64,000 nucleotides of DNA, from the NCBI GenBank assembly GCA_025084515.1, contig JAJAGP010001354.1, positions 124,001 to 188,000 on the forward strand. Reading direction: 5' to 3'. Numbering within the stretch: the stretch's first letter is position 1; each line of letters starts with the position of its first letter. Shown in pieces: positions 35,701 to 48,080 of this stretch. This DNA is from Ancistrus triradiatus. Taxonomy: Eukaryota > Chordata > Actinopteri > Siluriformes > Loricariidae. The notes beneath the pieces were generated by a model, which saw only the letters and a list, made by a program, of their open reading frames with translations, had not been told where the DNA came from and did not search any database. Made by a program: the position numbers and the translations under genes.

Positions 35701-37408
35701 GTCAAGTCAAGTCAAGTCAGATCTATTTATATAGCGCTTTTTACAATGGAGCATTGTCTCAAAGCAACTTTGCAAGTTTAGATTATCTCCAAATAACTAC
35801 GTCCAATCCCAAATTGAGTAAGCCTAGGGCGACAGTGGCAAGGAAAAACTCCCTGAGTGTTATAGGAAGAAACCTTGGGAGGACCAAGACTCAAAAAGGG
35901 ACCCAACCTCCTTGGGTGGCGTAGATGATAAATCTAAAAGCGAAACTAAAGGCATGGAGTCAAAGTTCGAATAAAATGTGAAGTATGCACATCGGCATTA
36001 AGTGGCCCGGGTATGGTAGGGCTGGAGCTGATGACGGAAGCAGCTTGAGTGGAGCTACAGCGGATGAACATCATGTGTGGGGCTGGAACTGCCGGAACAC
36101 AGCTCGGAGAGAAAACAGAAAATGTAATTAGTTATTGATTAAGAGCACAGTGTCTATTAACAATCACTGATGCCATGTCAATCACTGATGCCATGTGTAG
36201 CATGAGACCCCGGCAGCATTAGCTATAGCAGCATAGCTAGAAAGAGGAGAATGGTAGGATAACACAGCAAGAGGGATCACATGAGACATTGGAACCCCAC
36301 AGGACCCCCCCCCCGCAGAGGCAGCAAACGACAACGTCTCTTGATCACCCATAAGGGACTCTTTGAATTGAACCCCCAAGCTATGCCCTTATTCGTAAAT
36401 GCAGACGTCCTGTACATATGCGGAAACGATCAAGTATTCGAGTTGGATTGACAACTCTAAAAGTGTTCACTCAAAGAATGTGGGGACAGGCCATGTAGAG
36501 CTTTATTAAGTTGTTACAGCAAGACAGAATCTTGTAATCAATGTGGAATATTGACTGCGTAACCATGCAGTGATGATTAGAAACAGGAGTGATATTGAAG
36601 ACAGATGATATGACCAAATTTTCTAGTTAGCATCGGGCAGCTGCATTCTGAACTATGAAGTTATTATATAGAGCATCCAGTAAGTAAGGCGTTACCAGTT
36701 AATCAAACCTTGAGGTTATAAACGCATGACAAGTATTTTTCTGGGCATCATTAAAGAGCGGCAATTCTAAGTTATAGGATTATTACGCGATTATTGAAAG
36801 AAAAGCAATTCGTAGTGATGCTGCTATATTGTGCGCATCAAAGGACGAGATCTGAATCAAATGTGACACCTAAGTTTTTTACAGACGGAACTGGGCAATA
36901 CTGGACAGCCATCTAGTTTAGGGATAGAGTAGCCAACCTGTCTCTCACAGCCTTGGGGCCCAATTAGAACCTCAGTTTTATCTGAGTGAAGTAAGAGAAG
37001 ATTAAACTAAACAATCTTTTATCCTTTACACAAGGGGGGGCGACTTTGTTTACCTTCGGATTTTGTTGCTTGTTAAGGCTGGTCGCATTCGGTTTTAGAG
37101 CTGATCTGTACAGCTGTGGTAATCATTGCATAGCCAGTGGAAAACTAATGCAATGTTAACGACATAACTTGAGCCTAGTGGCCCGATGTACAGAGGAGAA
37201 TACAAGCGGGCCAAGCATACTGACCCCTGAGAACGCCTCATACTTGCCAGATTTGAGGGCTTAGACCTAGATTATTTATTATGAAGAACAAACTGGTACC
37301 AGTCAGTTAAAGTAGGATTTAAAACCAAGAAAATGCTGACCCTTAAACCTACAGTATTTTATAGTCTGTTTAGTAAAACATCATGATGATAGTGTCAAAT
37401 GCTGCAGA

Positions 37409-37651
37409 TTAAGAATCTAACAGAACAAGAAAAGACACACACCCAAGTAAACGCACAGTGTGCTGATAGACGGCTTGCATTCTAAGACCGCTTTGCGACA
37501 GAGAAACGGTAGATTGAAATGGTCTACAATTAGATATCACACCAGGGTCAAGATTGGCTTTTTTAATCAGTGGTTTGATAACAGCAGAATTAAGGGATTT
37601 GGGCCAACATAACCAAAGGTAATGGGATGAATATTTAAAATAACTAAACAC
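37409..37651 (-). pseudogene. LINE reverse transcriptase fragment (copy A)
   Basis: The minus-strand frame has LNSAVIKPLIKKANLDPGVI followed by SNCRPF, the entry motif of non-LTR reverse transcriptases (usual form IPLIKK...NYRPIS). The frame is lost shortly after. Only a fragment of RT remains. Confidence 0.7.
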
Positions 37652-38248
37652 TGGCTCTCTAACACCTAGGTAATACTTTTTGGAGCAGTAAAAACGTGTA
37701 AGGAATGTGGATCTAACACCACATGTTGATGGCTAGATGAGATGATCAGTGCGGATAGTTCAGTATTAGTAATGGGGGTAAAAGATTCTAATGACTTGAT
37801 TTTATTTAAGCATCATTAATACAGAGTCTTCACCGTGTTTTTGTTTTAGTTTTTCATTTTTGTTTTCATCTGGAAGTGCGAATAGTTTGGTGATGTGAGC
37901 GCAGTGAGTTTTATGCCTAATGTTTCTATCTGGTCATTAAAAGACAGTATGAAATCCTAGTTAAAATTACACAGAATGGGAGGGAGTCACTGTCTGTGGT
38001 GTTTTTTGTTAATTTGGAGACTGCATTAAGAGAAATCTTGGATTATCTTATTTGTCTCTATTGATTGAAGAGAAGATGCAAACTTTAGCTTAGGAGGGCA
38101 TGATTATAACTCTGCCATGCTGTCCCCCAAGCAATCTAAACACCTCCAATTTACTTTGTCTCCACTTGCGCTCCTAAAACGCCGTTTCTTTGGGTAAGGT
38201 TACGGGTGTTGTCATTTATACCTGGTGCTAGCCTTTTTTCCCAATGCG

Positions 38249-38859
38249 TTAGACACTAGCAGGAGCAAGCGTGTCCAGGGTTGAGCGAAGCCCACATTCT
38301 AACTGGTCATTTACACAACTCAAGATGAGTGATCCCGTCGGTGTATTAAATTTCAAGTTGGGTAGGCTTTTATAAACGCCCCCCCCCCCAGCTGGAGTAG
38401 CAGATGTGATAGTCGCTTGTGTGATAACGAGCAGAAAGCAGTAGCTACATCCTAAAAGATAGTGATCTGAAATCGAATCACTTTGCGGGAAAACTATCAA
38501 GGTTATCTAGTGATACCAAATGTTAATATGAAAACTCTAAAGTACTGACTACAGCGGGGTTGAGTCCCGATCCACATTCTGAGTACTGCAGATTACCCTT
38601 GATTCTAAGCTGGAATCGAAAGCAATTTTAAGTGGATCTGCTGCATTGTCAAAGGTGAATAGTGAAAATCACTACAATAAAGCCTTATCTGTGACAGTAG
38701 TAAGCAGGAAAGAAAGTTAGCAATTCCTGAAGAAATTCTGAATAGGGACGCCTGCAAGGGGCCAGAAGTAAATGGTGATAGCTGAAAAGAGTGTTGGTTT
38801 TGACTTCCATAACGATGATCCGTCACATTAAGAATCAGTATTTCAAAAGAATTAGCCTT
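38249..38859 (-). pseudogene. LINE endonuclease fragments (copy A)
   Basis: Broken minus-strand frames include ISSGIANFLSC in the middle of the APE-type endonuclease and SISDHYLL (usual form ISDH..L), the SDH motif near its end. Frame changes separate them. Confidence 0.55.
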
Positions 38860-39975
38860 TGTTACGGGGAGCCTGGGGAGGCGCACCAAAAAAAGGGGAG
38901 ATAACGGACTCAAATGCGGGGGTCTACACCTAACGACCAAAAGGAGGGGAAACGTAAAAGAAATCCCGTCACTGAGCGGGGAAGCTACTGAAGACAGCCC
39001 GTCACGGGATTCAAAGCCAGAGTCACAGCCTCCGGGGGCGGGAAAGCTACCACTGCACCACGGATTCTGTGACCTGAAAGGGGAAAAATAAAGGCAATAA
39101 GCCTACGGGCAAACTGAGGAGTCGCTTCCTGGCGATCTCAAACAAAAGAGGATTTTTTGTAATAAATGTTGATGTGAAAGGAAAACGACAGGCAAAGGAA
39201 AAAGGCGGGATTAAACCCGCCAAAGCTCTATACTGAGCTGTAGGAAAAAAGGCACGCACAGCACTCAGAGCGCGAGCGAGCGTTATGTGTGTGCGTGGGA
39301 AAGCGCTCTGTGCAGAGACGCTGTGTGTGTGTGTGTGGAGGGGGGCAGCACGGTGAGCACACGTCTGCCGTGCGCTGAGTGTGACAGAGACGCTGTGTGT
39401 GCGTGCCTGTTGCGCTCTGTGTGTGTGCTGTGTGTGTGTGTGTGTGTGTGGCGAGCGACTGCGCATGTGCCAGGAGGTTTCGCGAGCCAGGCGCAATCGG
39501 CGCGTCTCTAGGACGCGAAGCACGCGTTCCCAAGTCCGGGGGAAGAAAGGCTATACTTAGCCCAGGGTGCGATAAGCACCGGATAAAGCCGGAGACTACA
39601 GGACCCGCGACAGGAGCTTACCAACGTCCCAAGGGAACGGAGGGAAGCGGAAGATGGCCGCGGGCTTCTCGGGCTGCAGAGAGAAGGAAGTTAGTAGCGT
39701 TACCCAGCTCTCCCTAACCTAACCGGCTACGGCCCTAGCGGTTACCTCAAGGCTTTTGCCTCTACCACATCCCGCCTCCTGTGCGACACGGGATTACCTC
39801 TGTCCTTAAACCGATTTAGTAAAAGGGTAACGCAAAATACGATGAGCTCTCAAAAAGTGCACGTGGTAACAAGACAGTTGCGCGTAAAAGGCCGGCATTC
39901 GGGAACGCCATTTATAGGGGAGGGAATGCAGCCCCTGATTAGCCTGTTTGTAATGGGATTTGTGCGCGTGTAACA
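38860..39975 (-). mobile_element. Solo LTR-like element inserted in LINE copy A
   Basis: The 1.1 kb element starts TGTTACGGGG and ends GTGTAACA. LINE copy A sequence lies on both sides (endonuclease middle to the left, endonuclease start with actctttgtcaaaa to the right), so this is an insertion. It has a tRNA-like module at 39000-39072 and a GT-rich tract at 39285-39450. Ends and layout resemble the LTRs at 46133-49230, but sequence similarity is patchy, so it is probably a related family. Confidence 0.6.
39000..39072 (-). other. tRNA-like module inside the LTR-like element
   Basis: The minus strand reads ccgtggtgcagtggtagc, a close match to an A box (tRNA-Gly-like), then a GC-rich middle and ctttgaatcccgtgac, close to a B box. 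The outer gtcac and gtgac could pair as a short acceptor-like stem. It is not a functional tRNA by eye: arms are imperfect. It may be an internal RNA polymerase III promoter or a captured tRNA gene. Confidence 0.5.
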
Positions 39976-40220
39976 CCGTAACTCTTTGTCAAAAAAATTT
40001 GGCATGCACTTCCTGTACGAATGACGGAGTTAGGCGACTCGGTCTCTTTGCAGGGACCAGCACACTGACTGTACTCCTAACGAGGTGGTTTGAGGCTGTA
40101 TTCAGGCTGAAATTATATACGTATGGGTCCTAATCCAGAGTGTCTCAGTGAGAAGGAAGAGCATGTAAGTGATATCAGTGAATCATTTCATTGTACAAAT
40201 TACTACTTTGTTTGTAAGGA
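39976..40220 (-). mobile_element. LINE copy A, endonuclease N-terminal part
   Basis: It matches 44645-44850 of LINE copy B (actctttgtcaaaa, ccagagtgtctcagtgag, atcatttcatt, actttgtttgtaag). It is the continuation of copy A beyond the inserted LTR-like element and stops at LTR-like copy C. Confidence 0.7.
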
Positions 40221-42821
40221 TGTTAGCAACACTAGACCTTTACACTTTAAATTGGATTAATTTTGAATAAACCTTTATTATATTACAATTATATATAATG
40301 AATTAGAAAATGGGGCACCACCAAATCGATTACTAAAAATATAAATTAATTCAATGGCGATCTGGGAAACAGGGAAAGAAAACAAACAAACTGATCCGTC
40401 TAGATCTGAAAGTGAATTCAAAAGTATTTTTCTCGGACCTTTGATGAATGAACTCTCACACCAGGCGGGCAAATTCAAAAGGTTTATTAAAACAAGTTTA
40501 TAACTGCAACAAGGCAATACCAACAGATAATCTAATGTAATAACGAGTGTATTAACAGAGTAAAATCATTAAAATGACGATGAAAATGGCATTATATCGC
40601 AGTATGGAGAACAGGGAATAATGGCAAGCGTACACATTTACAGTGATAAAATCAGAAAACCAAGTTGACTATGTTAACTTATCGGTAGCGCAATAATTAC
40701 CAACGTTGCAATGCTACTGGTATAGACCTAATTTACATTGACGTGAAGGAATATGGGGAAGGCTACTTAAGGCGTGGATACGTCTATGTTGAAGCGTGGT
40801 TTAAAGATAACAAATTAAGACCCGAGATCAGGGAACCCAGAAGCACCCTAAATGGTACTCGCCTGGAAGGCCCGGAGTGGTTCGGGGCATTCCACCCTGG
40901 CCAGCCGTCCCCAAAGGCACGATTTATGGGGAGCTTTAGAGTCCGTCTTTCGTTGCGCCCGTACTCTGACCAGGGCGTCTTCAGTGGCTTAGGCTCTTTG
41001 GGTTCTTGGCTGATGGTTTGACCACGGTGACTGGTGACTCTTAAAATGGCGTCCTTTCCCAAGTAGGCTGAGGGCTTCACGAGTACGCGGAGGGTCTCGC
41101 ATGCGTACACACATCAGGATTTATCTTCGGCCACAGCTGAAAAGGTGGAGTTGGCGCGTTTCTAAACACCACGAGCTTCGACAATCACTAACAAACTTGG
41201 GAACAACTTGTATGTACAAACATGGTCGAGCTTAGCGTCTGGGTGGTCTTTTAACTATTTCTAGTTCAGCGATACCGAAACTATTAGACTGTAAAGTACT
41301 TTAAAGTTTACTATTAAAGTGAAAGCGCGGAAAACAGTTTTGGTAAACGATGCATAATTCACCACCCCCGCTACCAACGGAGAAACTACAACAAGAGAGA
41401 AAGGACTACAAAGAACACGCTACTGAACATACGCACAATAGACCACAGGCATAGGTTAATTGTAAGATAGCAGACGGCACATCCTTTACTGTTCACGGCC
41501 TCAAGCGGTGCGCTTTTGAATGTGTTTTCCCAGCTTGGGGACTTGGCGGTCGGGAGTGCGTGTGTCACAGAGGGGTTATGACGCGTGATCCAGTCACCAA
41601 TGAGACGCTGATTCCCCTATGTGAGCTGAACCCCTCCTCCCGAGATATGGTGTGTGTCTTATGTCTAACATATTGAGCCACACAGACGTCTTCCTTCCTT
41701 CAACATTGGATTAAATAATATTCTCTACTATTCTATTACAAGAGACTGCACAACCAGCTATCAAACAATAACCTATTATTAAAATAACTCTGACAACAGT
41801 TACATAGTTTAGATGCAGTAATTTCGTTGTAAGGTTTCCGATGATCAATAGCACCTTGCATCGCCAGCAACTCTAGAACATCGGTTATGAAAGCATTTTA
41901 ACTACAGCGTAGGCACATTCGACTTTTCTATACTGTAAACATAAAAACAATTAATATGATCTAATTACAAGCTGTTAGGGAACGGTACATTGTAAATAAT
42001 TTCATGTTTGTTCTTTAGAAAGTATGAACAGCTATTAAACAAGCGATCAATACATGTGGATAAAAACAGCTGTGTTATTTGTAACCTTAACCACTTAAAG
42101 CCATAACGGGACCATATTACGTATAAAAATGATCATTATACAAAACATTAACAAGTAGATATGAGATACGAAATCAGTAAACATACATATGTATTAATAT
42201 ATATACTTATATGTGTGGATATGACGAAATATCCTGATCCACTCTTTGAATGAATCATTAAATGCATATAGTGTTGTTTAGGACTTATCAGGATCCAATA
42301 TCATTTAGAATTAAAAGGTTTTGATGAAGATAATCTTGCCAGAAAAAAGTTGAATAATTACCAAGTATTAAAAGTTTGTCTCTTTAGAACAAAAAGCGAG
42401 TTCTGTTTTTTCAGAGGAAGGCGTAGTTTCTTGAAGTTTCTTGGTGCGTAAATCCAAGGTGTCTTTCGGCGCCAGGCTTTTGGTGATAGGTTTGCAAGAG
42501 AGGCGTTGTGATGACAGGAGTTCAAACTATGGGGAAGGAAAGTCATTTAATTATTGCAACAGTCAGAGGAAAAATGAAGAAAACTGGTTGCAGGACCGTG
42601 ATACCCTTTTGAAGCAGTAGCACATGGACTTATGCGTAGTTATGATTGGAGATGTACGAAGGTGTAGGTTCGGTTGAAGATGTTACTGTTGATGAGTCAA
42701 ATGGAGGGCGGTTAAGATCCTAGTCCCGATTTAGGGGCCTCTTGCATTCAAGATGTTGTAAAGTTTATGCACTTGTGAGAGGTAGAGAGAGAGAGGGCGA
42801 GGTACGGCTATCCACGCTACA
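40221..42821 (-). mobile_element. LTR-like element, copy C
   Basis: The third copy (2.6 kb) of the TGTAGC...GCTACA family, same orientation as copy B. It starts TGTTAGCAAC and ends CACGCTACA. Shared blocks include gtgaattcaaaagt, aggcaataccaacagata and ttacgtataaaaatgatcat. It lies exactly between the truncated 5' side of LINE copy A and the 3' end of LINE copy B, so its insertion or later recombination shaped both. No target duplication is visible. Confidence 0.65.
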
Positions 42822-44176
42822 AGTCAAGTCAAGTCAGATTTATTATATAGCGCTTTTTACAATGGAGCATTGTCTCAAAGCAACTTTACAGGTTTAGATT
42901 ATCTCCTAATAACTACGTCCAATCTCAAATTGAGCAAGCCTAGGGCGACAGTGGCAAGGAAAAACTCCCTAGTTCTAGGAAGAAACCTTGGGGGGACCAA
43001 GACTCAAAAAGGGACCCAACCTCCTTGGGCGGCGTAGATGATAAATCTAAGAGCGAACTAAAGTCATGGAGTCAAAGTTTGAATAGAATGTGAAGTATGC
43101 ACATCGACATTAAGTGGCCGGGGTATGATGATAAATCTAAGAGCGAAACTAAAGTCATGGAGTCATGGTCGAATAAAATGTGAATTATGCACATCGACAT
43201 TAAGTGGCCCGGGTGATGATGATAAATCGAAGAGCGAAACTAAAGTCATGGAGTCAAAGTTCGAATAAAATGTGAAGTGTGCATCGACATTAAGTGGCCC
43301 GGGTATGATGGGGCTGGAGCTGATGACGGAAGCAGTTTGAGTGGAGCTCCAGCAGATGAACATCATGTGTGGGACTGGAACTGCAGAAAACAGAAAATGT
43401 AATTAGTTATTGATTAAGAGCACAGTGTCTATTAACAATCGCTGATGCCATGTCAATCACTGATGCCAATTGTAGCATGAGACCCGGCAGCATTAGCTAT
43501 AGCAGCATAGCTAGAAAGAGGAGAACTGGTAGGAAACACAGCCAAGAGGGATCACATGAGACACTGGCAACCCCACGGGAGGCAGAAGACTGCACCCCAA
43601 CGTCTCTGATCACCGTAAGACTCTTTGACTATGAACCCCCAGCTCTGCCCTTAGTCTAAGGCAAGGATGCACGAGTCAAGATCACGAGGACCGAAGCCCA
43701 GTTCAGCCAGACCGCCCACTCGACACTCCCGGCTAACGGACAAGGCAGGCAGGCCAGACATGACTGCAGGCAGGCCAGACATGACTGCAGACTCCGGCCC
43801 CAGTGACCCAAGCCATGCATCCCGGTCTAAATCTAGTCAAAAACCTGTGTAAATAAGTATGTCTTTAGCCTAGACTTAAAACTTTGGAGAGTGTCTGAGT
43901 CTCGAACGAAATGGGAAGTTTATTCCATAGTTGGGGGGCCATGTATGAGAAAGCCTTTCCCCCTGCTGTGACTTTTTTAATTCTAGGGACTAAAAGAAGT
44001 CCTGTACCCTGCGAACGAAGTAGACGAGTTGGATTGTAAAACTCTAAGAGTTCACTCAGATAATGTGGGGCCAGGCCATGTAGAGCTTTATAAGTTATAA
44101 GAAGTATTTTGTAATCAATGCGGAATTTGACTGGTAACCAGTGTAGTGATTATAGAACAGGAGTGATATGATCAAA

Positions 44177-44647
44177 TTATCTAGTTCGAGTTAGCACTCT
44201 GGCAGCTGCATTCTGAACTAACTGAAGTTTATTTATAGATTTACTAGAGCATCCAGTAAGTAAGGCGTTACAGTAATCCAACCTTGAGGTTATAAACGCA
44301 AGTTTTTCTGCATCATTAAAAGAGAATATATTTCTAAGTTTAGCGATATTACGTAAGTGAAAGAAAGCAATTCGAATGATGCTGCTATTGTGCGCATCCA
44401 AGGAGAGATCTGAATCAAATGTGACCCCTAAGTTTTTTACAGACGAACTGGGCAATACTGGACAGCCATCCAGATTTAGGATAGATGTAGCCAACCTGTC
44501 TCTCACAGCCTTGGGTCTCACTAATAGAACCTCAGTTTTATCTGAGTTAAGTGATAGAAAATTAAATAACATCCAATCTTTTATTTCCTTTACACAGTCC
44601 TCGATTTTGTTGATTGTAAGGCTGTCATTAGGTTTGGCTGATAACAC
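44177..44647 (-). pseudogene. LINE ORF2 reverse transcriptase C-terminal part
   Basis: The 156-residue minus-strand frame includes FLSLNSDKTEVLLV (after the palm), VKNLGVTFDSDLSLDAH and LDYCNALLTGCSSKSINKLQ then AARVLTRTR. These are the conserved thumb and C-terminal blocks of fish CR1/L2-type reverse transcriptases. The FADD catalytic motif lies in the deleted part. Confidence 0.8.
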
Positions 44648-44984
44648 CTAACTCTTTGTCAAAAATTGTGGCTATGCCTCCACCCCGACCATTATTACGA
44701 GGGCAATTAGCATGACTGTATCCAGGAAGTGAGGCTTCATTTAAGGTTAAATATTCATCAGGTCTAATCCAAGTCTCAGTGAGACAGAGAGCGTGTAAGC
44801 GTATATCAGTGATCATTTCATTTACAATCACTGCTTTGTTTGTAAGTGATCTAATGTTAAGTAATCCTAGCTTTAGTCTAATGTTGTTATTTCTTTGGCA
44901 GCTATCTGTGTTTATACTAATGAGGTTATTAAAACAGACTTTTTGAGAGCGTTTACGTTTAGGGCAGATGCAGGTAACAGACAC
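44628..44984 (-). pseudogene. LINE ORF2 endonuclease N-terminus
   Basis: The minus-strand frame has LKLGLLNIRSLTNKA and LHALCLTETWI, the first conserved blocks of APE-type endonucleases (the N and E of the active site), followed by NNGRGGGIA. It then runs into the deletion junction. Confidence 0.75.
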
Positions 44985-45336
44985 AGTTTCAATAATGTGG
45001 GTTCTGGGTGACGGTGCATGGCTACCAGCAGACAGTTGGTTAAGCCGGTCTGTCTGCTGCCTGACCCCTGCTCTGGATAGTCAGCCCCTAACCACTCGGG
45101 CCATAAGACTATGGGCAATGTTGCAGGAGATGAGAGCAGCACCCTCCCTAGTGGGATGGACACCGTCCCATCTTAAAAGGCCAGGCTTACCCTCAAAGGC
45201 TGTCCAGTTGTCTATATAGCCCACGTTGTTTTCAGAACACCACCATAACCTGCTGTAGGCAGGTCACCTTGCTGCATTGGGATGGGGCCAGAGCACACTA
45301 CAGCATCGGACATTGCCTTCGCCACGCTAACCACCT

Positions 45337-45867
45337 CTACAAAATTAGCTTTAGTAACCTCTGACTGACGAAGGCGTATATCATTAGACTCGTTACAATG
45401 TCCGGCACTCTGGCTCCGGGGATACAGAGAACTCTAGCTGCTGGTGTCCTTAAAGGGGTAGCAAGTTTCACGTGTCGTAAAATAGAGTCACCTATGACCA
45501 GAGCTCTTTCAACAGGCTGCTCACTGGCTGTTTCACTGAGGAGGCCAAACCTGTTGGACACGTGTACAGGTAAAGAGTGGTGCTCTCGTGGCCTAGCCTT
45601 ACGACTACGTCGCTGAACCATCACCCACTTGCCCTGCTGCGAGGACTTTGCCGGGGCTCTAACTTCACCTGTGGCATCCAGATCTGCTAAGCTAGGAGCT
45701 GAGCTAGCCTTCTCTAATGTCTGGATGCGCGCCTCTAAATCTACAATCTTCTCCGTCAGACTGGCTACAAGCCTACACCTATCACAAGTAAAATTTACAC
45801 TAATGACGAAGGAAGAATAGCTAAACATGCCACACTCGGCACAGGGAACAAGCACAGCAGAAGCCAT
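45337..45867 (-). pseudogene. LINE ORF1: zinc finger, coiled coil and start of esterase domain
   Basis: It starts MASAVLVPCAECGMF. Two Cys pairs (CAEC and CDRC, 18 residues apart) form a possible zinc finger. A heptad-like segment (LTEKIVDLEARIQTLEKA) follows, then a basic linker, then ALVIGDSILRHV, the block I GDS motif of an SGNH esterase. ORF1 proteins with an esterase are known in CR1/L2-group LINEs, where they bind nucleic acid and may act on lipids. The frame breaks after VPDIVTSL; the esterase end with the DGVHPTREGA motif (Asp and His of the triad) is still readable at about 45145-45175 in another frame. Confidence 0.75.
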
Positions 45868-46132
45868 GTTAGTACAATTAATTAAAGGTACTTAGTTTCG
45901 GGTGGTGTTGTGGGGTGCCGAGTGAAGATCTGTTTCAGCTGCAGCCGATGGTCCAATGCAATGCTCGATTAAAGCGTTAATACAAGTTAATACAAAACGT
46001 CACAAAAAACTAAGTCTCAGAAAGAAAGTGGGAAAAGGACTGTAAAAAGTTATAAAAACACCCAACTACTGCCAAAAAAAAATTGGTGGCTCATTCTTTT
46101 GATGTATATTGAACATAAAACAGAAACTAAAA

Positions 46133-47458
46133 TGTTACGGGTCGCCAGGATGGCAAAAGGCTAACCCTAAAAGAAAAGGGTTTTAGGACCCAAATGCAGT
46201 TAGCTCCAGCATGGTGTAATGAAACTGAATAATAATAAATAACGCAAAGAGAAGTGCCAAAATAAGAACCACTGTGCAGCGATGGCACAGCATGGACTGA
46301 ATCTGATCGCGGCGTCAGAGGTCTGTTACTTTGAGCTCATTGTGACCTGCTGAAAAAGCGGAGGTTTAACCCGAACGGAAAAAAGCTTCCGCCTAGCCGC
46401 GAGGCTTTAAAATAAAGAAAGTGATGAATGGGTGATTTTATGGATTTTAAAACACGATCGACAATAACGGTTGGCTGCTTATACAAATAGTAAAGAGTGA
46501 GGCGAACGTGTTTGAATGTTTTGAAATCGCTCCTAGAGAAAAAAAGGAGCGATCGCTTTCTCTCCCTCTCTCTCACAGGAGACTGCGGTGTAAGTAAACG
46601 GCAGCTTGAAAGAGAGAGAGGAGAAAGCGATGCCGCGCTTGTGACGCAAAGCTGCGGGCACCCGCAGAGGCGAGGCGTGTCACGGTACTGCCAACATGCG
46701 AGCGCGCGGCAGAGACAACGGCTTGTGCGCGAGTGCGGCCACCAACCGGGAATGCGCAGCATGACCTCTAGACGCGAAAACTGGACGGGGCTGAGGGAGC
46801 AGCGAAGTAGCGTCCCTTTAAATACAAAGCTGACGGGGCTGAGGGAGCAGCGGGCGTTCCTTTAAATACAGCGCGGGCGGTGCAACGGCCTCTGCACAAA
46901 GAGCAAGAAAAGAACTTTAAATAAAGAAGCGGGCTCGGCAAAGGGGATAAGAGGTAGGCTCCCAGCTGCCGCAGCAGCGAGGTCTAAAGCCCCGGAGGGC
47001 GCCGGCGAGCCGTGAATGCAGCAAGGGGGACGCGAAAGAGCGGTTCCTGACCCTACCCTACTGCTACTTCCTTAGCGGTTACATCCGGCTTCCTAGCCGT
47101 ACTATTACTGATCTCTTCGAAGAATCCGTTACCATTATCCCTAACATACCGATTGCCGGCGAGCGGCCGCTGCAGCACGTCTGAGCCGTGTGAAGGCTGC
47201 GATGGGCGATGGTACCCCCATCATGGTGGGATGGTGCGACCCCGACTGAACACAGGACGGACCTTAAGTACCTGAGTCAGTGGGTGTCGCCCATAAAGCA
47301 AACGAGCAGCTTGATGAGATCTGCACGTGATAATACTAATGCAATCGCACAGCCTTCCACAAGCCTGTGCGATTGTGCTGACTGTCAGGGTCTCAACCTG
47401 AGGCAAAGGAAGCCAACGCTGCCCCCAGCGTCGGAAAGCCAGGTGAGTCCCCGTTACA
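46133..47458 (-). repeat. LTR (1326 bp) on the low-coordinate side
   Basis: Matches 47854-49230 from end to end, but with many small gaps relative to it. It has two TATTTAAA-bearing units (46782-46870) and a degraded tRNA-like module near 46284-46340. Confidence 0.85.
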
Positions 47459-47853
47459 GTACCCCCCCCAAAGGGGCGGTGTCCCAATGCCCCAACCCGC
47501 CGAAACATCAGCCAGCGTTAGCAAAAAAAAGGAAAACACAATGGGGCCGGGACGAAAACAGGGGAGGGAAAACCACGGCAGACCAAAGAACGTAGAAGTG
47601 CAAGGGCGACATTACCAGCCCAAGCTCAAAGCCAGCGGGTTTCGGAGCAGAGTTAACGTGCTCATGAACGAAACCAGGTGGCGCCACTGCCCAGTTGCTG
47701 AAAAAAAGGACAAGGGGATGAGAATAGGGATCTTGGGAGGGACAAGATGCCATACATCGTCCATGATTTGGCCACCGTCAATGGACAATGCCCCTCCCAA
47801 AAGCCAGCCGTGTCTGGAGCTAACGCTGGGTCCAATCAATGGTCGCACCATTC
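47459..47853 (-). other. Short interior of the LTR element
   Basis: 395 bp with no convincing frame. On the minus strand it starts near gaatggtgcgacc beside one LTR (possible primer-binding region) and ends with a G-run beside the other. The primer tRNA cannot be assigned by eye. Confidence 0.5.
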
Positions 47854-48011
47854 TGTTACGGGTTCGCCAGGATGGCAAAAGGCGAACCCTAAAAGAAAAG
47901 GGTTTTAGGACCCAAATGCAGTTAGCTCCAGATGGTAATAATGAACTGAAATAATAATAAATAAACGCAAAAGAGAAAGTGCCAAAATAAAGAACACTGT
48001 GCCAGCGATGG

Positions 48012-48080
48012 CACAGCGTGGAATCGAACTCTGATCGCAGGCGTCAGAGTCCGTTACTTTAACCATGAGTCTACCGAGAG
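48012..48080 (-). other. tRNA-like module in the LTR
   Basis: The minus strand reads ggtagactcatggttaaagt, resembling an A box, and agttcgattcc, a B box. Between them a perfect 7-bp stem (actctga/tcagagt) surrounds a 9-base loop. The core resembles tRNA-Gln (ggactctga...gcgatc.gagttc). Full cloverleaf arms are not convincing. Confidence 0.5.

Larger units (their letters stand above)
35701..38859 (-). mobile_element. LINE copy A (endonuclease-RT-3' tail), degraded
   Basis: The 3' end is marked by the complement of gtcaagtcaagtcaagtcag. Inward from it come the tatagcgctttttacaatgg block and the 3' UTR, then the RT C-terminus (about 36630-37060, matching 44177-44647 of copy B), an RT segment (37651-37409: SAVIKPLIKKANLDPGVIS) and endonuclease fragments (38500-38249 and 38940-38605). 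All frames are broken by many small indels. An LTR-like element interrupts it at 38860; the endonuclease N-terminal part resumes at 39976-40220. This is a CR1/L2-type APE-containing LINE by domain pattern. Confidence 0.8.
42822..46080 (-). mobile_element. LINE copy B with ORF1 and a large ORF2 deletion
   Basis: The same family as copy A. From 3' to 5' on the minus strand: 3' UTR and gtcaagtcaagtcag tail (42822-44176), RT C-terminus (44177-44647), endonuclease N-terminus (44648-44984), esterase end (about 45150) and ORF1 N-terminus (45337-45867), then 5' UTR. The RT and endonuclease ends abut at about 44648, so most of the endonuclease and the RT catalytic core are deleted. The 3' UTR holds a short partial tandem duplication (43040-43300, with gataaatc.aagagcgaaact repeated three times). 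Confidence 0.8.

Noticed and set aside
45398..45820. Plus-strand frames opposite the LINE ORF1
   Set aside because: They are shadows; the minus-strand frame has the recognisable zinc-finger, coiled-coil and esterase pattern.
48012..48080. Functional tRNA gene
   Set aside because: A and B boxes are present, but acceptor and T-arm pairing are poor and it lies inside an LTR; kept as a tRNA-like module only.
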